DNA from: Pseudomonadota bacterium
GTDB lineage: Bacteria > Pseudomonadota > Alphaproteobacteria > SP197
Direction of reading: 5' to 3'
Assembly (NCBI GenBank): GCA_039028155.1
Contig: JBCCIS010000011.1
Coordinates: 1 to 64,000, forward strand
DNA: 64,000 nucleotides
This document shows positions 1-8,174 of this stretch, one piece after another (positions within the stretch are counted from its first letter, which is position 1; the number at the start of each line of letters is the position of its first letter). Below the pieces are notes generated by a model. The model was not told the DNA's origin. It saw nothing but the letters and a program-made list of their open reading frames with translations, and made no database searches. The translations under genes and the position numbers were made by a program.

Positions 1-515
1 AGAACCGTAAATCCATTAAGAGATTGATACTGATAGTCGAGTTTATTCACATGGAGTGTGAATGTCTTTTTGTCCTTAACGTCAATTGTGAGGATATCGC
101 TGTAACCCTCTTGACCAATGAAACCTGCGGCCGGTTCGCGGCCGAGGTTCCAGGTAAAGAGGACATCGTCGGTCGTCACCGGGGTGCCGTCGGCCCAGGT
201 CGCGTCGGGATGGATCGTGTACGTGACGGCGACGCCAGTCGTGCCGTCGGGCAAGGTCTCTTTGACCGCCCGGCCGTTCTCGAAGCTGGGCAGTCCGGTA
301 CACAGCAGGCAGACGAGCTCCCAGGCCTGGTCGAACACGGTGAATGGCCGCTGGGTCATGCCCAGAACGAAACTCTGCGCCAGGCTGGTGTCGAGCACGG
401 GGTTGAGCGACGGCGGGAACTGGCTGATGCCGATGATAAGCTCCGTGCGTTCCGCCGCCGCCGCGCGGGGCAGCAGCAGGACGACGATCGCCACCACAGT
501 CAACAGTCTCAACAC
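1..515 (-). CDS. ABC transporter substrate-binding protein, peptide/nickel type (SBP_bac_5), N-terminal part
   Basis: Reading the minus strand from a GTG at 515 gives a secreted protein with a hydrophobic signal segment (LLTVVAIVVLLLPRAAAA). The mature part carries the family landmarks: an ELIIGISQFPPSLNPV start, TLPDGT, a YTIHPDATWADGTPVTTDDV block and FTWN. These match periplasmic oligopeptide/dipeptide/nickel binding proteins. The C-terminal part lies off the left edge, so ligand class cannot be judged. A GTG at 524 is possible, but GGAGG at 527-531 is only 2 nt from it and 11 nt from 515; an in-frame stop lies further upstream. Its carbamoyltransferase neighbour (559-2286) is on the same strand upstream and may be cotranscribed, with about 43 nt between them. 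No permease is visible here. Confidence 0.75.
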   Translation of the reverse strand, partial: MLRLLTVVAIVVLLLPRAAAAERTELIIGISQFPPSLNPVLDTSLAQSFVLGMTQRPFTVFDQAWELVCLLCTGLPSFENGRAVKETLPDGTTGVAVTYTIHPDATWADGTPVTTDDVLFTWNLGREPAAGFIGQEGYSDILTIDVKDKKTFTLHVNKLDYQYQSLNGFTV

Positions 516-558
516 CGCCGGCACGTCCTCCAGGCCCCCGCCCGATGATTGTCACTGC

Positions 559-2286
559 TTAACGGCGTTCTGCCAACCGGTAGAGGGCCTTTTGTGTGAC
601 CACAAAGTCGACGCGGTCGTCGAGCAGGGCCCGCTGGCACTGTTCCGGGGTGTCGACAATCGGCTCCTCGTGCACGTTGAATGAGGTATTGATCAGCACC
701 GGCAGGCCACTCGCCTGCTTGAAACCTTGCAGAATGTCGAAGTAGAGCGGGTTCGTGTCGCGCCTGATAACCTGGGGCCGCGCGGTGCCATCGACATGGA
801 CAACGGCGGGGATGCGCTCGCGCCAGGCCGGCTTGACCGCGCAGGTGATGGTCATGAAGCGGCAGGCGTAGCGGTTGAGGTCGCCGACTTCGAAGACCTC
901 GCCGGCGTCCTCTTCCGCGACGACCGGCGCGAACGGCATGAACTCGCTCCTGGCCAGCCGCTGATTAAGGCTATCATTGATGGTTGCATCGCTGGGGTTG
1001 CCCAGGATCGTGCGTGCGCCGAGCGCCCGCGGTCCGTACTCCATGCGTGCCGTATAGATGGCGCCGGCCTGACCATTGGTCAGGCGCGTGACCGCCGCGG
1101 CGATCGGATCGCCCGGATCGACCGTCACGCCGGGCGTGCTTCCCAGCGCGGCGTCGATCGCGTCGCCGTGGTCCCGCCCCAGATAGACGTCATCCAGCCG
1201 ATAGCGCTGATCGAGCCAATGGCCAAAGCCGTCTCGTTCGCGCAGGGCATCCAGGCAGGCGCCGACCGCCAGGCCATCATCGCCCATCGCCGGGAAGACG
1301 AAGACCTCATCGACATCGGTCTCTTCGGCGAGCAACCGGTTCAGCCTGACATTGGCGAAGATTCCGCCGGCCAGGCCCAGACGCCGGGCCGGGAAACGCG
1401 TCAGGAATCGCCGAACCGATCCCAGAACATGGTGCTCCAACAGCTGTTGGATCGATGCCGACAGGTCTTCGCGGCTGAACTGTTCGGCAAGGCCCGCCAG
1501 GAAGGTCTTCATCTCGGCATAGCTGCCGAAGTCGCTGGTGATCTCGCCGTTCTGGTTGACGTGGAATTGTTGCGCCATCTGATCAAAGCAGACGGGTTCG
1601 CCATAAGCCGCGAGCCCGGTCAGCTTGCCTTCGTGCCGGTTCATCTTCCAACCCAGCGCCTGGGTACAGTAGCCATAGGCCAAACCCAGACTGTCGATGC
1701 GGTTGGGCCGCAGCAGTTCCTCGTCGCCGCCATAAAGCGTCTGAAGCCCGCCGTCTCGGAAACCGCGCATGGAGTACTGCACGTTGTCGCCGCCGCCGTC
1801 GGCCGTATAGAGCAGGGCTTCGTCCCAGTCGGTGAAGAACAGCGCCGGCAAGGCGTGAGCTTCGTGGTGGTTGACGAAGAAAAGGTCCACGTTGTCGCGA
1901 AAGCCATAGCGGTCCAGCAAGGCCGCGCGATCGATGATGCCGAGCGCGTTCACGCTGTCGGCGCGGCGCAGCTCGAGCGCCAGAAAGCGTAGCTTCTCCG
2001 CATCCAGGGCCTGGCGTACGCGCCCTTCAATGGCGCGTCGGCCGCGGAAGTGCGTGTAGAGGCTTTGCGGCAGCGCAGAACGGGTGCTGGCGACGACATC
2101 GACATCGCGCCGCGTGACGCCGGCGATCGCCAAGACTTCGTCTACGCAGTCAACGGGTACATCGCCCCGGCCGTCACCCTTGCGCCTGGTCAGCCGCTCA
2201 CGCGCGACCGCCGCCACCAGGCGGTAGCCGTCGAACAGCGCTGCGGCTGCATCGTGATAGCCGGGGTGGATCCCAAGGGTAAGCAT
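559..2286 (-). CDS. Carbamoyltransferase of the NodU/CmcH family
   Basis: This 575-residue protein belongs to the NodU/CmcH/TobZ O-carbamoyltransferase family, which moves a carbamoyl group from carbamoyl phosphate, via an adenylate, onto sugar or secondary-metabolite hydroxyls. The N-terminal Kae1-like ASKHA domain begins GIHPGYHDAAAAL and carries the metal motif HHEAH (residues 140-144) and DGGGD (163-167). The C-terminal domain carries EYGPRALGARTILGNP and LINTSFNVHEEPIV, both hallmarks. Start chosen at ATG 2286 because family members open with a strand like MLTLGIHPG; a 27-residue upstream extension is possible but looks non-coding. It is divergent from the flavoprotein at 2448. No glycosyltransferase or polyketide genes are in view, so the acceptor is unknown. 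Confidence 0.88.
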   Translation of the reverse strand: MLTLGIHPGYHDAAAALFDGYRLVAAVARERLTRRKGDGRGDVPVDCVDEVLAIAGVTRRDVDVVASTRSALPQSLYTHFRGRRAIEGRVRQALDAEKLRFLALELRRADSVNALGIIDRAALLDRYGFRDNVDLFFVNHHEAHALPALFFTDWDEALLYTADGGGDNVQYSMRGFRDGGLQTLYGGDEELLRPNRIDSLGLAYGYCTQALGWKMNRHEGKLTGLAAYGEPVCFDQMAQQFHVNQNGEITSDFGSYAEMKTFLAGLAEQFSREDLSASIQQLLEHHVLGSVRRFLTRFPARRLGLAGGIFANVRLNRLLAEETDVDEVFVFPAMGDDGLAVGACLDALRERDGFGHWLDQRYRLDDVYLGRDHGDAIDAALGSTPGVTVDPGDPIAAAVTRLTNGQAGAIYTARMEYGPRALGARTILGNPSDATINDSLNQRLARSEFMPFAPVVAEEDAGEVFEVGDLNRYACRFMTITCAVKPAWRERIPAVVHVDGTARPQVIRRDTNPLYFDILQGFKQASGLPVLINTSFNVHEEPIVDTPEQCQRALLDDRVDFVVTQKALYRLAERR

Positions 2287-2447
2287 AGGGCCGATGCTGA
2301 GAGGTTGGCGGGCAGGGGACGCATAACGGTTTCGCCCTGCTTGTTCAATGGCCGGCGGAGCCCGCAACGCTGGCCGTCAGGTCCGAAAATTGCCATCTTG
2401 GTTGGCGAGTCTGTGGCGTGAGGGGCTGACGGAGGGAGAGGGGAGTT

Positions 2448-3572
2448 ATGACGACGGATTACGATCTGGTCGTGGTCGGCGGCAGTTTCGCCGGCCTGAT
2501 TTGCGCGCGCACGGCGGCCATGCGCGGCCTGAAGGTCGCCGTCATCGACCGCCGCCGCGAACCCGGCGCTGCGGTCCACACCACCGGCATTCTGGTCAAG
2601 GAAGCCGCTGAGGAGATCGATCTCCCACCCGATGTGGTGCGGCGCATCCACGGCGTTCGCCTCTATGGTCCGTCACTCGCTTCCATCGATCTGGCCGAGC
2701 CCGGCTATTACTTCCTGGCGACCGACACAGCGCGTCTGTTGCGCTGGCTGGCGCTGGATACGGCCATGGCCGGCGCCAAGCTGTGCTACGGCACGTCCTA
2801 CCGCGGTGCCTGTTACGAAGAGGACGGTCTTCGCCTGCGCGGTATCGATATCACGACCCGCTATCTGGTCGGTGCCGATGGCGCGCGATCGGCTGTCGCA
2901 CGCACTTTCGGATTGGGCCTGAACAATCAGTTTCTGCAAGGCATCGAAGCGCATGTTCCGCTCGACGGCGGTATGGCGCCCAATCTGTTGCATTGCGTGC
3001 TCAACCGGCAACTGGCGCCGGGCTACATCGCCTGGGCGGTGCCCGGTGTCGAAACGCTTCAGGTCGGTTTGGCCGCGGCACGTGGGGTCAAACCGGATCT
3101 CGAGGCGGCGCTCGCCATGATGAACCAGATCGGCGGCATCGATACGTCGCAGGTGTTCGAACGGCGCGCCGGCCTCATCCCATGCGGCGGTCCGGTCCGC
3201 CCGTTCGCCACCGACCGTGTCCTGCTGGTCGGCGACGCGGCCGGTCTGGTCTCGCCGTTGACCGGCGGCGGTATCTATAACGCCTTCCGCTTTGGGCGCC
3301 GCGCCGCGCAAGCGGTCAGCGACCATCTTCTCGATCATGGACCTGAACCCAGCCGGGTCCTTGCCGGCGAGTATCCGGGCTACGGCGCCAAACTCATGAT
3401 GCGCCGCGCGATGGATCACGTGGTCGGCGACCGTCTCGTCGACATGATGTTGAAGACGCCGTGGTTCGCCGAGGCGGCGCGGCAGATCTACTTTCGCCCC
3501 AGAGGCCTGTTGCGCGGCGTCAAGCTGGCGCCCGCGTTTCGCCCTTCAACGGTATCGCGCGCGATGCGTTAG
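2448..3572 (+). CDS. FAD-dependent oxidoreductase, geranylgeranyl-reductase-like
   Basis: A 374-residue flavoprotein of the geranylgeranyl reductase/PHBH-like superfamily. The N-terminus holds the dinucleotide-binding fingerprint VVVGGSFAGLICAR (residues 8-21) followed by an acidic-then-arginine strand end (VIDRRREPG). The second FAD motif, VLLVGDAAGLVSPLTGGGI, lies near residue 260. It is cytoplasmic or membrane-peripheral, with no signal peptide. Family members reduce isoprenoid double bonds or hydroxylate aromatics; substrate cannot be read from sequence. An excellent Shine-Dalgarno (GGAGGGAGAGGGG) precedes the ATG. It is transcribed divergently from the NodU-type carbamoyltransferase over about 160 nt, so the two may share a control region. 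Confidence 0.8.
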   Translation: MTTDYDLVVVGGSFAGLICARTAAMRGLKVAVIDRRREPGAAVHTTGILVKEAAEEIDLPPDVVRRIHGVRLYGPSLASIDLAEPGYYFLATDTARLLRWLALDTAMAGAKLCYGTSYRGACYEEDGLRLRGIDITTRYLVGADGARSAVARTFGLGLNNQFLQGIEAHVPLDGGMAPNLLHCVLNRQLAPGYIAWAVPGVETLQVGLAAARGVKPDLEAALAMMNQIGGIDTSQVFERRAGLIPCGGPVRPFATDRVLLVGDAAGLVSPLTGGGIYNAFRFGRRAAQAVSDHLLDHGPEPSRVLAGEYPGYGAKLMMRRAMDHVVGDRLVDMMLKTPWFAEAARQIYFRPRGLLRGVKLAPAFRPSTVSRAMR

Positions 3573-3587
3573 CGGGCGCCAGATTAA

Positions 3588-4802
3588 TCATCGACGGCCA
3601 CCGGCGAGCTTGCGTGCGTCCGGGTGCGCCCTAAGCCGCAGCATGGCGATAACGCCGGCCGCCGGACCGATTGCCAGAAACATGAAAGCGTATTGCCAGC
3701 CGACCAGGTCGACGACCCAGGGCACGAGCTGGATGGTGATGAGTGTCAGAAGAAAACCGCCGCAATTTTGGGCCGTCAGCATGGTGCCGACCAGTTCCGG
3801 TTCGGCGAGTTCGGCCACACTGGCGGAAAACTGCGCGGAGTCCGCAACCACGGCAAAGCCCCACACCGTACAGACCAGCATCAGAACTACCGGTGGGCCG
3901 CCGAACAGGAAGCCGATGACAATCGCGCAGGCGCCACTTAGCGTCATGGCTGCCGAGGTCAGCAGTGTGCGGCCCCAGCGGTCGGCAATCACGCCGCCGG
4001 CGAGGCACCCCAACGCGCCACCCACGCCGATCGTGGCGAACGTCATGAAACTCGCCCAACCCGATGCCGAGGACCCGCCTGGATTGATCGCGAAGCTGGC
4101 GTTCAGGAAAACGATCAGCCACGCCCACATGGCATACAGTTCCCACATGTGACCTAGGTAGCCGAGGTTAGCCAGGCGCAAGGACGGCACGGTCCATGCC
4201 TTGAACGCGAGTCTGGGGTCGAGCTTCGGTGATTTGCCGAGGTTCGGACCCGGTTGGAAGAACCTGATGAGAAGTCCCGCGGCTACCGCGGCGACCGACG
4301 CCGTGGCAATAGTGAAACGCCAATCGACGCCGCCGAACCCGTTGAACAGATGCGGTGCGGCCGATCCCAGGGTCAGCGCGCCGACCATAATGCCGACCAG
4401 GGTGCCGAGATCGCCCTTGGCCCAGCTCGCGGCAAGCTTCATGCCGACGGGATAGACGCCCGCCATGCACGCGCCGGTAATGAACCGCAGCACCAGAACC
4501 CAGCCAGTATCGGGCGGCACGACCAGCATCAGCGCGTTGGCGGCGGCGGCGATCAGGCAGCTCGCCATGAAGAAGCGCCGTGGATCGAAACGATCGGCCA
4601 GTGCCAGCAAGGCGCTTGCCAGCGTGCCCGCGACAAAGCCGATCTGCACGCTGCTGGTTAGAAGCGAGGCCTGTGTGCCGGTCAGGCCGTACTCCAGAAC
4701 AAAGGTCGGGACGACGGCAGAGGCGGAAAACCACAAGGCCATCGCCAGGACCTCGGCAAGCGCGAGAATGGCGATCGAACGCGATTTGGCAGATACCAGC
4801 AA
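3588..4802 (-). CDS. Major facilitator superfamily transporter
   Basis: A 404-residue MFS permease with about twelve hydrophobic segments spread along its length. The first is AILALAEVLAMALWFSASAV. A loop 2-3 region ADRFDPRR and an ADRWGRTLLT repeat in the second half mark the two six-helix bundles. The substrate is not evident. The reading frame opens at TTG 4802, just after an in-frame TAA; no ATG precedes the first membrane helix, so TTG is the best available start, with a weak ribosome site. It converges on the flavoprotein gene with only 15 nt between stops. I see no dedicated regulator next to it. Confidence 0.8.
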   Translation of the reverse strand: MLVSAKSRSIAILALAEVLAMALWFSASAVVPTFVLEYGLTGTQASLLTSSVQIGFVAGTLASALLALADRFDPRRFFMASCLIAAAANALMLVVPPDTGWVLVLRFITGACMAGVYPVGMKLAASWAKGDLGTLVGIMVGALTLGSAAPHLFNGFGGVDWRFTIATASVAAVAAGLLIRFFQPGPNLGKSPKLDPRLAFKAWTVPSLRLANLGYLGHMWELYAMWAWLIVFLNASFAINPGGSSASGWASFMTFATIGVGGALGCLAGGVIADRWGRTLLTSAAMTLSGACAIVIGFLFGGPPVVLMLVCTVWGFAVVADSAQFSASVAELAEPELVGTMLTAQNCGGFLLTLITIQLVPWVVDLVGWQYAFMFLAIGPAAGVIAMLRLRAHPDARKLAGGRR

Positions 4803-4984
4803 CGGGAACTCGGCGGCGGATTACGATCGGCGGTAACGCCATCTTGCAGTTTCAGTTAATCGCAAACCAGGGCATTCATGACCGATCGCACACACGGTCA
4901 ATGTGTTGCTTGATAAATGCTTGGAATCAGTGGAAGACTCAGATGAGGCAACGGTGCCGATGCAGCAGTCCCAGGGGGCCGACC

Positions 4985-5344
4985 ATGACCCACCGGTCAA
5001 TCGCAGCGACCATTCTAAGCGCCTTCGCGCTCGTGGCTTGCGCCAGCGAGCAGCCTTATGAGCCGCCGCCGGTGAACTATTGGGTCACGGCATCGTCGGT
5101 CGACGTCGCATCGGCGTGCCTGGTGCCGGCGATGGATGGGTCGCTGGAGGGCAAGATGCACTATGAGTTGCCGCTCTTGCCGGGAGAGTACGCGGAGGTT
5201 CGCCCCGACAATGCGAAAGTCATGGGCGGCGGCGATCTCTACTATGTGAGCGTGCGGCGCCATACGGCTGGATCGACCGTTGAACTTCACGGCTATGGCG
5301 AGGCGTCGGACGTCTTGCGTCCGGTGATCGAGGGTTGCGTCTGA
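4985..5344 (+). CDS. Small predicted lipoprotein of unknown function
   Basis: A 119-residue protein with a type II signal peptide: short n-region MTHRS, hydrophobic core, and lipobox LVAC with acylated Cys at residue 19. The mature part (about 100 residues) is rich in beta-prone sequence and contains two more cysteines (CLVPAM and the C-terminal EGCV) that could form a disulfide. No family recognised. ATG 4985 follows CAGGGGGCCGACC, a reasonable ribosome site; the longer upstream open frame has no coding look. It stands alone between divergent and co-directional transporters. Confidence 0.7.
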   Translation: MTHRSIAATILSAFALVACASEQPYEPPPVNYWVTASSVDVASACLVPAMDGSLEGKMHYELPLLPGEYAEVRPDNAKVMGGGDLYYVSVRRHTAGSTVELHGYGEASDVLRPVIEGCV

Positions 5345-5403
5345 CGGGACTGCGCCGGACGAAACGGCGGCCGTAGAAGCTGTCGATTGCCGCCTCGTGC
5401 GGC

Positions 5404-6744
5404 ATGATGAAAATGGGGCACGAGAGTGATCTCGCCCTGGAGCATGGGGCAGGGATGAACGGTTCGGCAAAGCCGCAGGGAATCAAAACCAAAATAGCAG
5501 CGGCTGGCTTGGGAAACGTGCTCGAGTGGTATGATTTCGGCTGTTTCGGGTTTTTCGCCGTCATCATCGGACGCCACTTCTTCCCGTCCGATGATCCCTT
5601 CACCTCACTTCTATCGGCGTTCGGTGCGTTTGCCGCCGGTTATCTCGCGCGCCCGATCGGCGCGCTGGCGCTCGGCCATATCGGCGACAAGCTGGGACGC
5701 AAGACGGCGATGACCCTAGTCATCTCGGTCATGGGTGCGGCGACCGTCGGCATCGGTCTGTTGCCTGGCTACGACACGATCGGCGTGGCGGCGCCGATTG
5801 CTCTTGTCCTGCTGCGTTTGCTTCAGGGCTTCGCGGTCGCCGGCGAGTACTCGACCTCAACGGTGTTCCTGATCGAGCATGCGCCTGTCGAACGCCGGGG
5901 TTACGTCTCCAGTTGGTCGACCTTCGGCCAGTTCGTTGGTTTGATTTTGGGATCGGGGGTCGGCGCGCTCGTCAGCTCCTTGCTGACGGAGGCCCAGGTC
6001 GATGCCTGGGGCTGGCGTGTGCCGTTCCTGCTCAGCGTCATCATCACCGGTCTGGGCTTTTACTACCGCGCCGGCATCACAGAATCGCCAGCCATGGAAG
6101 ATAGCGAGGCTCAGCACGGCTCGCCCGTTGTTGAGGCCGTGCGGACCGAGTGGAAGACGATCTTCATCTACCTGTGCATGATCGTCATGACCGGTGTCGG
6201 TTGGTTTGTCGCCTATGTCTACGCGGTCAACGATCTGACGTCGCGCATGCACGTCTCGACCGCCAAGGCCTTGGACATCAACACGCTCGCGCTGTTTGGC
6301 ATTCTGGTCGTCACCCCGTTTGCCGGCTTGCTTTCCGACAAGATCGGCCGCAAGCCGTTGGCGATCTTCGCGGCCGTCGGCACGGGCGTGCTCGCTCTGC
6401 CGCTTTGGTGGCTGATCCACCACGAAAACTCGATCTACATCATCATCGGACAACTCACCTTCGCCGTCCTGTTCGCGGTCGGCTGGGCGGTCTATGCGGT
6501 GATGATGGTCGAAATCTTGTCGCCGCGTGTGCGCTGCACGGTGATCAGCATCGGCAACGGCATTGCCTATGGTGTCTTCGGCGGGTTGACGCCGCTGATC
6601 GCGACCTATCTGGTCGAGCGGACCAGTGACGATTACGCGCCGGTCTACCTTCTGATGGTGATGGCCCTGATCTCTTTCGTCGCCACCTTGACCGTGCCGG
6701 AAACCCTGAAGCGGGTGCGCGGCAGGCAAAGCGAAACGCCCTAG
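5404..6744 (+). CDS. MFS transporter of the metabolite:H+ symporter (MHS/ProP-like) family
   Basis: A 446-residue permease resembling ProP, KgtP and ShiA. Signature segments are GNVLEWYDFGCFGFF in helix 1, YLARPIGALALGHIGDKLGRKTAM in the helix 2-3 loop region (about residues 80-105), LRLLQGFAVAGEYS in helix 4, and the second-half loop LLSDKIGRKP. These proton symporters import betaines, proline, dicarboxylates or aromatic acids. Start is uncertain: ATG 5404, 5410 and 5455 are all in frame, and 5455 fits the usual short cytoplasmic tail best. Substrate assignment is not possible from sequence alone. Confidence 0.83.
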   Translation: MMKMGHESDLALEHGAGMNGSAKPQGIKTKIAAAGLGNVLEWYDFGCFGFFAVIIGRHFFPSDDPFTSLLSAFGAFAAGYLARPIGALALGHIGDKLGRKTAMTLVISVMGAATVGIGLLPGYDTIGVAAPIALVLLRLLQGFAVAGEYSTSTVFLIEHAPVERRGYVSSWSTFGQFVGLILGSGVGALVSSLLTEAQVDAWGWRVPFLLSVIITGLGFYYRAGITESPAMEDSEAQHGSPVVEAVRTEWKTIFIYLCMIVMTGVGWFVAYVYAVNDLTSRMHVSTAKALDINTLALFGILVVTPFAGLLSDKIGRKPLAIFAAVGTGVLALPLWWLIHHENSIYIIIGQLTFAVLFAVGWAVYAVMMVEILSPRVRCTVISIGNGIAYGVFGGLTPLIATYLVERTSDDYAPVYLLMVMALISFVATLTVPETLKRVRGRQSETP

Positions 6745-6970
6745 TCTGCTGTCATCGAGCGTCGATGCGGCTTGCCTGCGGTCGAACGCGGACGTGTGGC
6801 ATTGCCGGGTCTCATGGCGCGCCGCCAAGCCCGACCGCGTCCCCGTTTGTTACCCCGCAAAAAGATCGATTCCGCTACCGACAACACAAGAAGTCGAACG
6901 TGTTCAACTTATCTGAGCGAGCCATACTTACCGCACTGCTGTAAGAAATGGTCATAGTCGTATGATTTAA
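6745..6970. other. Intergenic stretch with no recognisable gene
   Basis: Between the MHS permease stop and the minus-strand terminator at 6971. I see no ORF with a ribosome site, no RNA fold I can name and no insertion-sequence ends. Its last 100 bases are noticeably more AT-rich than the surrounding coding DNA. Confidence 0.5.
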
Positions 6971-7002
6971 AAAGAAAAAGGGGCCGGTCCTAAAACCGGC
7001 CC
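6971..7002 (-). terminator. Strong Rho-independent terminator of the tRNA-Cys transcription unit
   Basis: On the minus strand the sequence forms an 8-bp GC-rich stem (GGGCCGGT / ACCGGCCC) with a 6-nt loop, followed by CTTTTTCTTTTT. The U-rich tail is on the minus strand only; the plus side gives A-rich flanks. It lies about 270 nt downstream of tRNA-Cys, which is much further than needed to end a tRNA transcript. Confidence 0.88.
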
Positions 7003-7100
7003 TAAGTTAATACCACGTTTATCAACATCGCGTGGCCGGGAACCCTGTTCACGCTCTGGATTGCCGTCGACGCGACGCAGCAACCATACACAATCCTCAT
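7002..7100 (-). CDS. Possible 32-residue small protein downstream of tRNA-Cys
   Basis: An ATG at 7100 opens a 32-codon frame starting MRIVYGCCVASTAIQSV and ending at a TAG that abuts the terminator stem. It is short, has only a weak AGAG ribosome site, and its start codon sits in the 3' arm of a hairpin (7092-7118). No homology is recognised. It may be a leader or small protein, or simply chance within a non-coding RNA. A second 12-codon frame starting MVAASRRRQSRA overlaps it with a better AGGA site. Confidence 0.25.
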   Translation of the reverse strand: MRIVYGCCVASTAIQSVNRVPGHAMLINVVLT

Positions 7101-7270
7101 TCTCTATCAATAAGGATTACTACTTTTGGAGTATGAATCCATGAGTTGTTTTTGTCATGTTCCTGCGATGGCCAATGACTGAACCGACTGAGTTGGCGTC
7201 ATGCAGCCGGGCCGACCGACGGCTAAGGCGCGGGTCGCCTGGCGGCAACAGGATTGGCGGATGTGGTGAG
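7003..7270 (-). ncRNA. Candidate non-coding RNA between tRNA-Cys and its terminator
   Basis: This 268-nt segment must be transcribed if tRNA-Cys is made from the promoter at 7369-7397 and ends at the terminator at 6971-7002. It includes a 9-bp hairpin (7092-7118, one G-U pair, 9-nt loop) and an AT-richer middle. No second promoter of good quality was found. After tRNA 3' processing it would be released as a separate RNA, possibly a regulatory RNA or a tiny mRNA. No named family recognised. Confidence 0.4.
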
Positions 7271-7344
7271 TGGAGGCCCGGACCGGAATCGAACCGATGT
7301 AAACGGATTTGCAGTCCGCTGCATAGCCACTCTGCCACCGGGCC
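7271..7344 (-). tRNA. tRNA-Cys (anticodon GCA)
   Basis: A complete 74-nt cloverleaf on the minus strand. The acceptor pairs GGCCCGG with CCGGGCC, the D arm is GCAGAGTGGCTATGC, the anticodon loop CTGCAAA carries GCA, the T arm contains GGTTCGATTCC, and the 3' end encodes discriminator T... CCA (TCCA). The CCA end is genome-encoded. Confidence 0.97.
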
Positions 7345-7368
7345 TTGGGGTCAGAACGAGCGGCGCTT

Positions 7369-7397
7369 GTCATAGGCCCGGCTTGGCTCCCGGTCAA
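7369..7397 (-). promoter_or_regulatory. Sigma-70-type promoter of tRNA-Cys
   Basis: Minus strand TTGACC (7392-7397), a 17-nt spacer, then TATGAC (7369-7374). Predicted transcription start near 7362, about 18 nt before the mature tRNA 5' end. Confidence 0.72.
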
Positions 7398-7425
7398 CAG
7401 CGCTCACACTTCCCTTTGTTCGCGT

Positions 7426-7454
7426 TTGTGCCGATGGGGATCTAGGCCTATAAA
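7426..7454 (+). promoter_or_regulatory. Sigma-70-type promoter upstream of the PCMT-like gene
   Basis: TTGTGC (7426-7431), 17-nt spacer, TATAAA (7449-7454). Predicted start near 7461, leaving a leader of about 23 nt before ATG 7484, which is preceded by GACGGAGAATTC. Confidence 0.6.
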
Positions 7455-7483
7455 GCGCCGCAGGACCGGTTGACGGAGAATTC

Positions 7484-8137
7484 ATGCTCGATTTCGATCA
7501 GGCACGGGAAAACATGGTGGAATGCCAGATCCGCACCAACAAGGTGACGGATGAGCGCCTGATCGAGGCTCTTAGAACCGTGCCGCGCGAAGCTTTCCTG
7601 CCGGAAGCGCTTAAGAGCGTTGCCTATATCGATGAGGATCTGCACCTGGGCGGCGGCCGCTACATGACCGAGCCGATGGTCTTGGCGCGTCTGTTGCAGG
7701 CCGCCGATGTCGGGCCGGGCGACGCCGCGCTGGTGGTCGGCTGCACGACCGGATACGCGGTCGCGCTGTTGGCGCAACTGGCCGAGACCGTTGTCGGTAT
7801 CGACGATCGCGCGGAGCTTGTTGCCGCGGCGGAAAAAAACCTGTCGGCGCTGGGCATTGATAACGCGCCCGTCATCGAACGATCCCTGACCGAGGGATAC
7901 CCCCAGCAGGCGCCCTATGCGATTATTCTGATCGAAGGCCGCTGTGGTGAGGTGCCGCAAGCCATCACAAGCCAGCTTGCGCCCGGCGGTCGGCTGGTGA
8001 CGGTGATTGATGACGACGGTGTCGGCAAGGCGACATTGATCAAGCGCAGCGGCGACGTCGTATCAAGCCGTGTCCTGTTCGACGCACAGGTGCCATCGCT
8101 GACATGTTTCGCGCGTAAACCGGAGTTTGTTTTTTGA
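7484..8137 (+). CDS. Protein-L-isoaspartate O-methyltransferase-like protein (degenerate paralogue)
   Basis: A 217-residue cytoplasmic protein aligned with the PIMT fold (DQARENMVECQIRTNKVTD start, VPREAFLP). SAM motif I reads VVGCTTGYAVALLAQ instead of the E-x-G-x-G-x-G type seen in the true Pcm of this window (LEVGTGSGYQAA at 36289-36939), and the substrate-side TISQP motif is replaced by YMTEP. So a catalytic role in isoaspartate repair is doubtful. Its position immediately before tolC is common in alphaproteobacteria. It is 37 nt upstream of tolC and probably cotranscribed. Confidence 0.82.
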   Translation: MLDFDQARENMVECQIRTNKVTDERLIEALRTVPREAFLPEALKSVAYIDEDLHLGGGRYMTEPMVLARLLQAADVGPGDAALVVGCTTGYAVALLAQLAETVVGIDDRAELVAAAEKNLSALGIDNAPVIERSLTEGYPQQAPYAIILIEGRCGEVPQAITSQLAPGGRLVTVIDDDGVGKATLIKRSGDVVSSRVLFDAQVPSLTCFARKPEFVF

Positions 8138-8174
8138 CCACCAACGATCTCGACGCAGCTTTGGGAGTTTTCCG

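Noticed and set aside
727-1992. 421-codon plus-strand frame over the carbamoyltransferase
   Set aside because: The minus strand carries every NodU motif; the plus frame has none.
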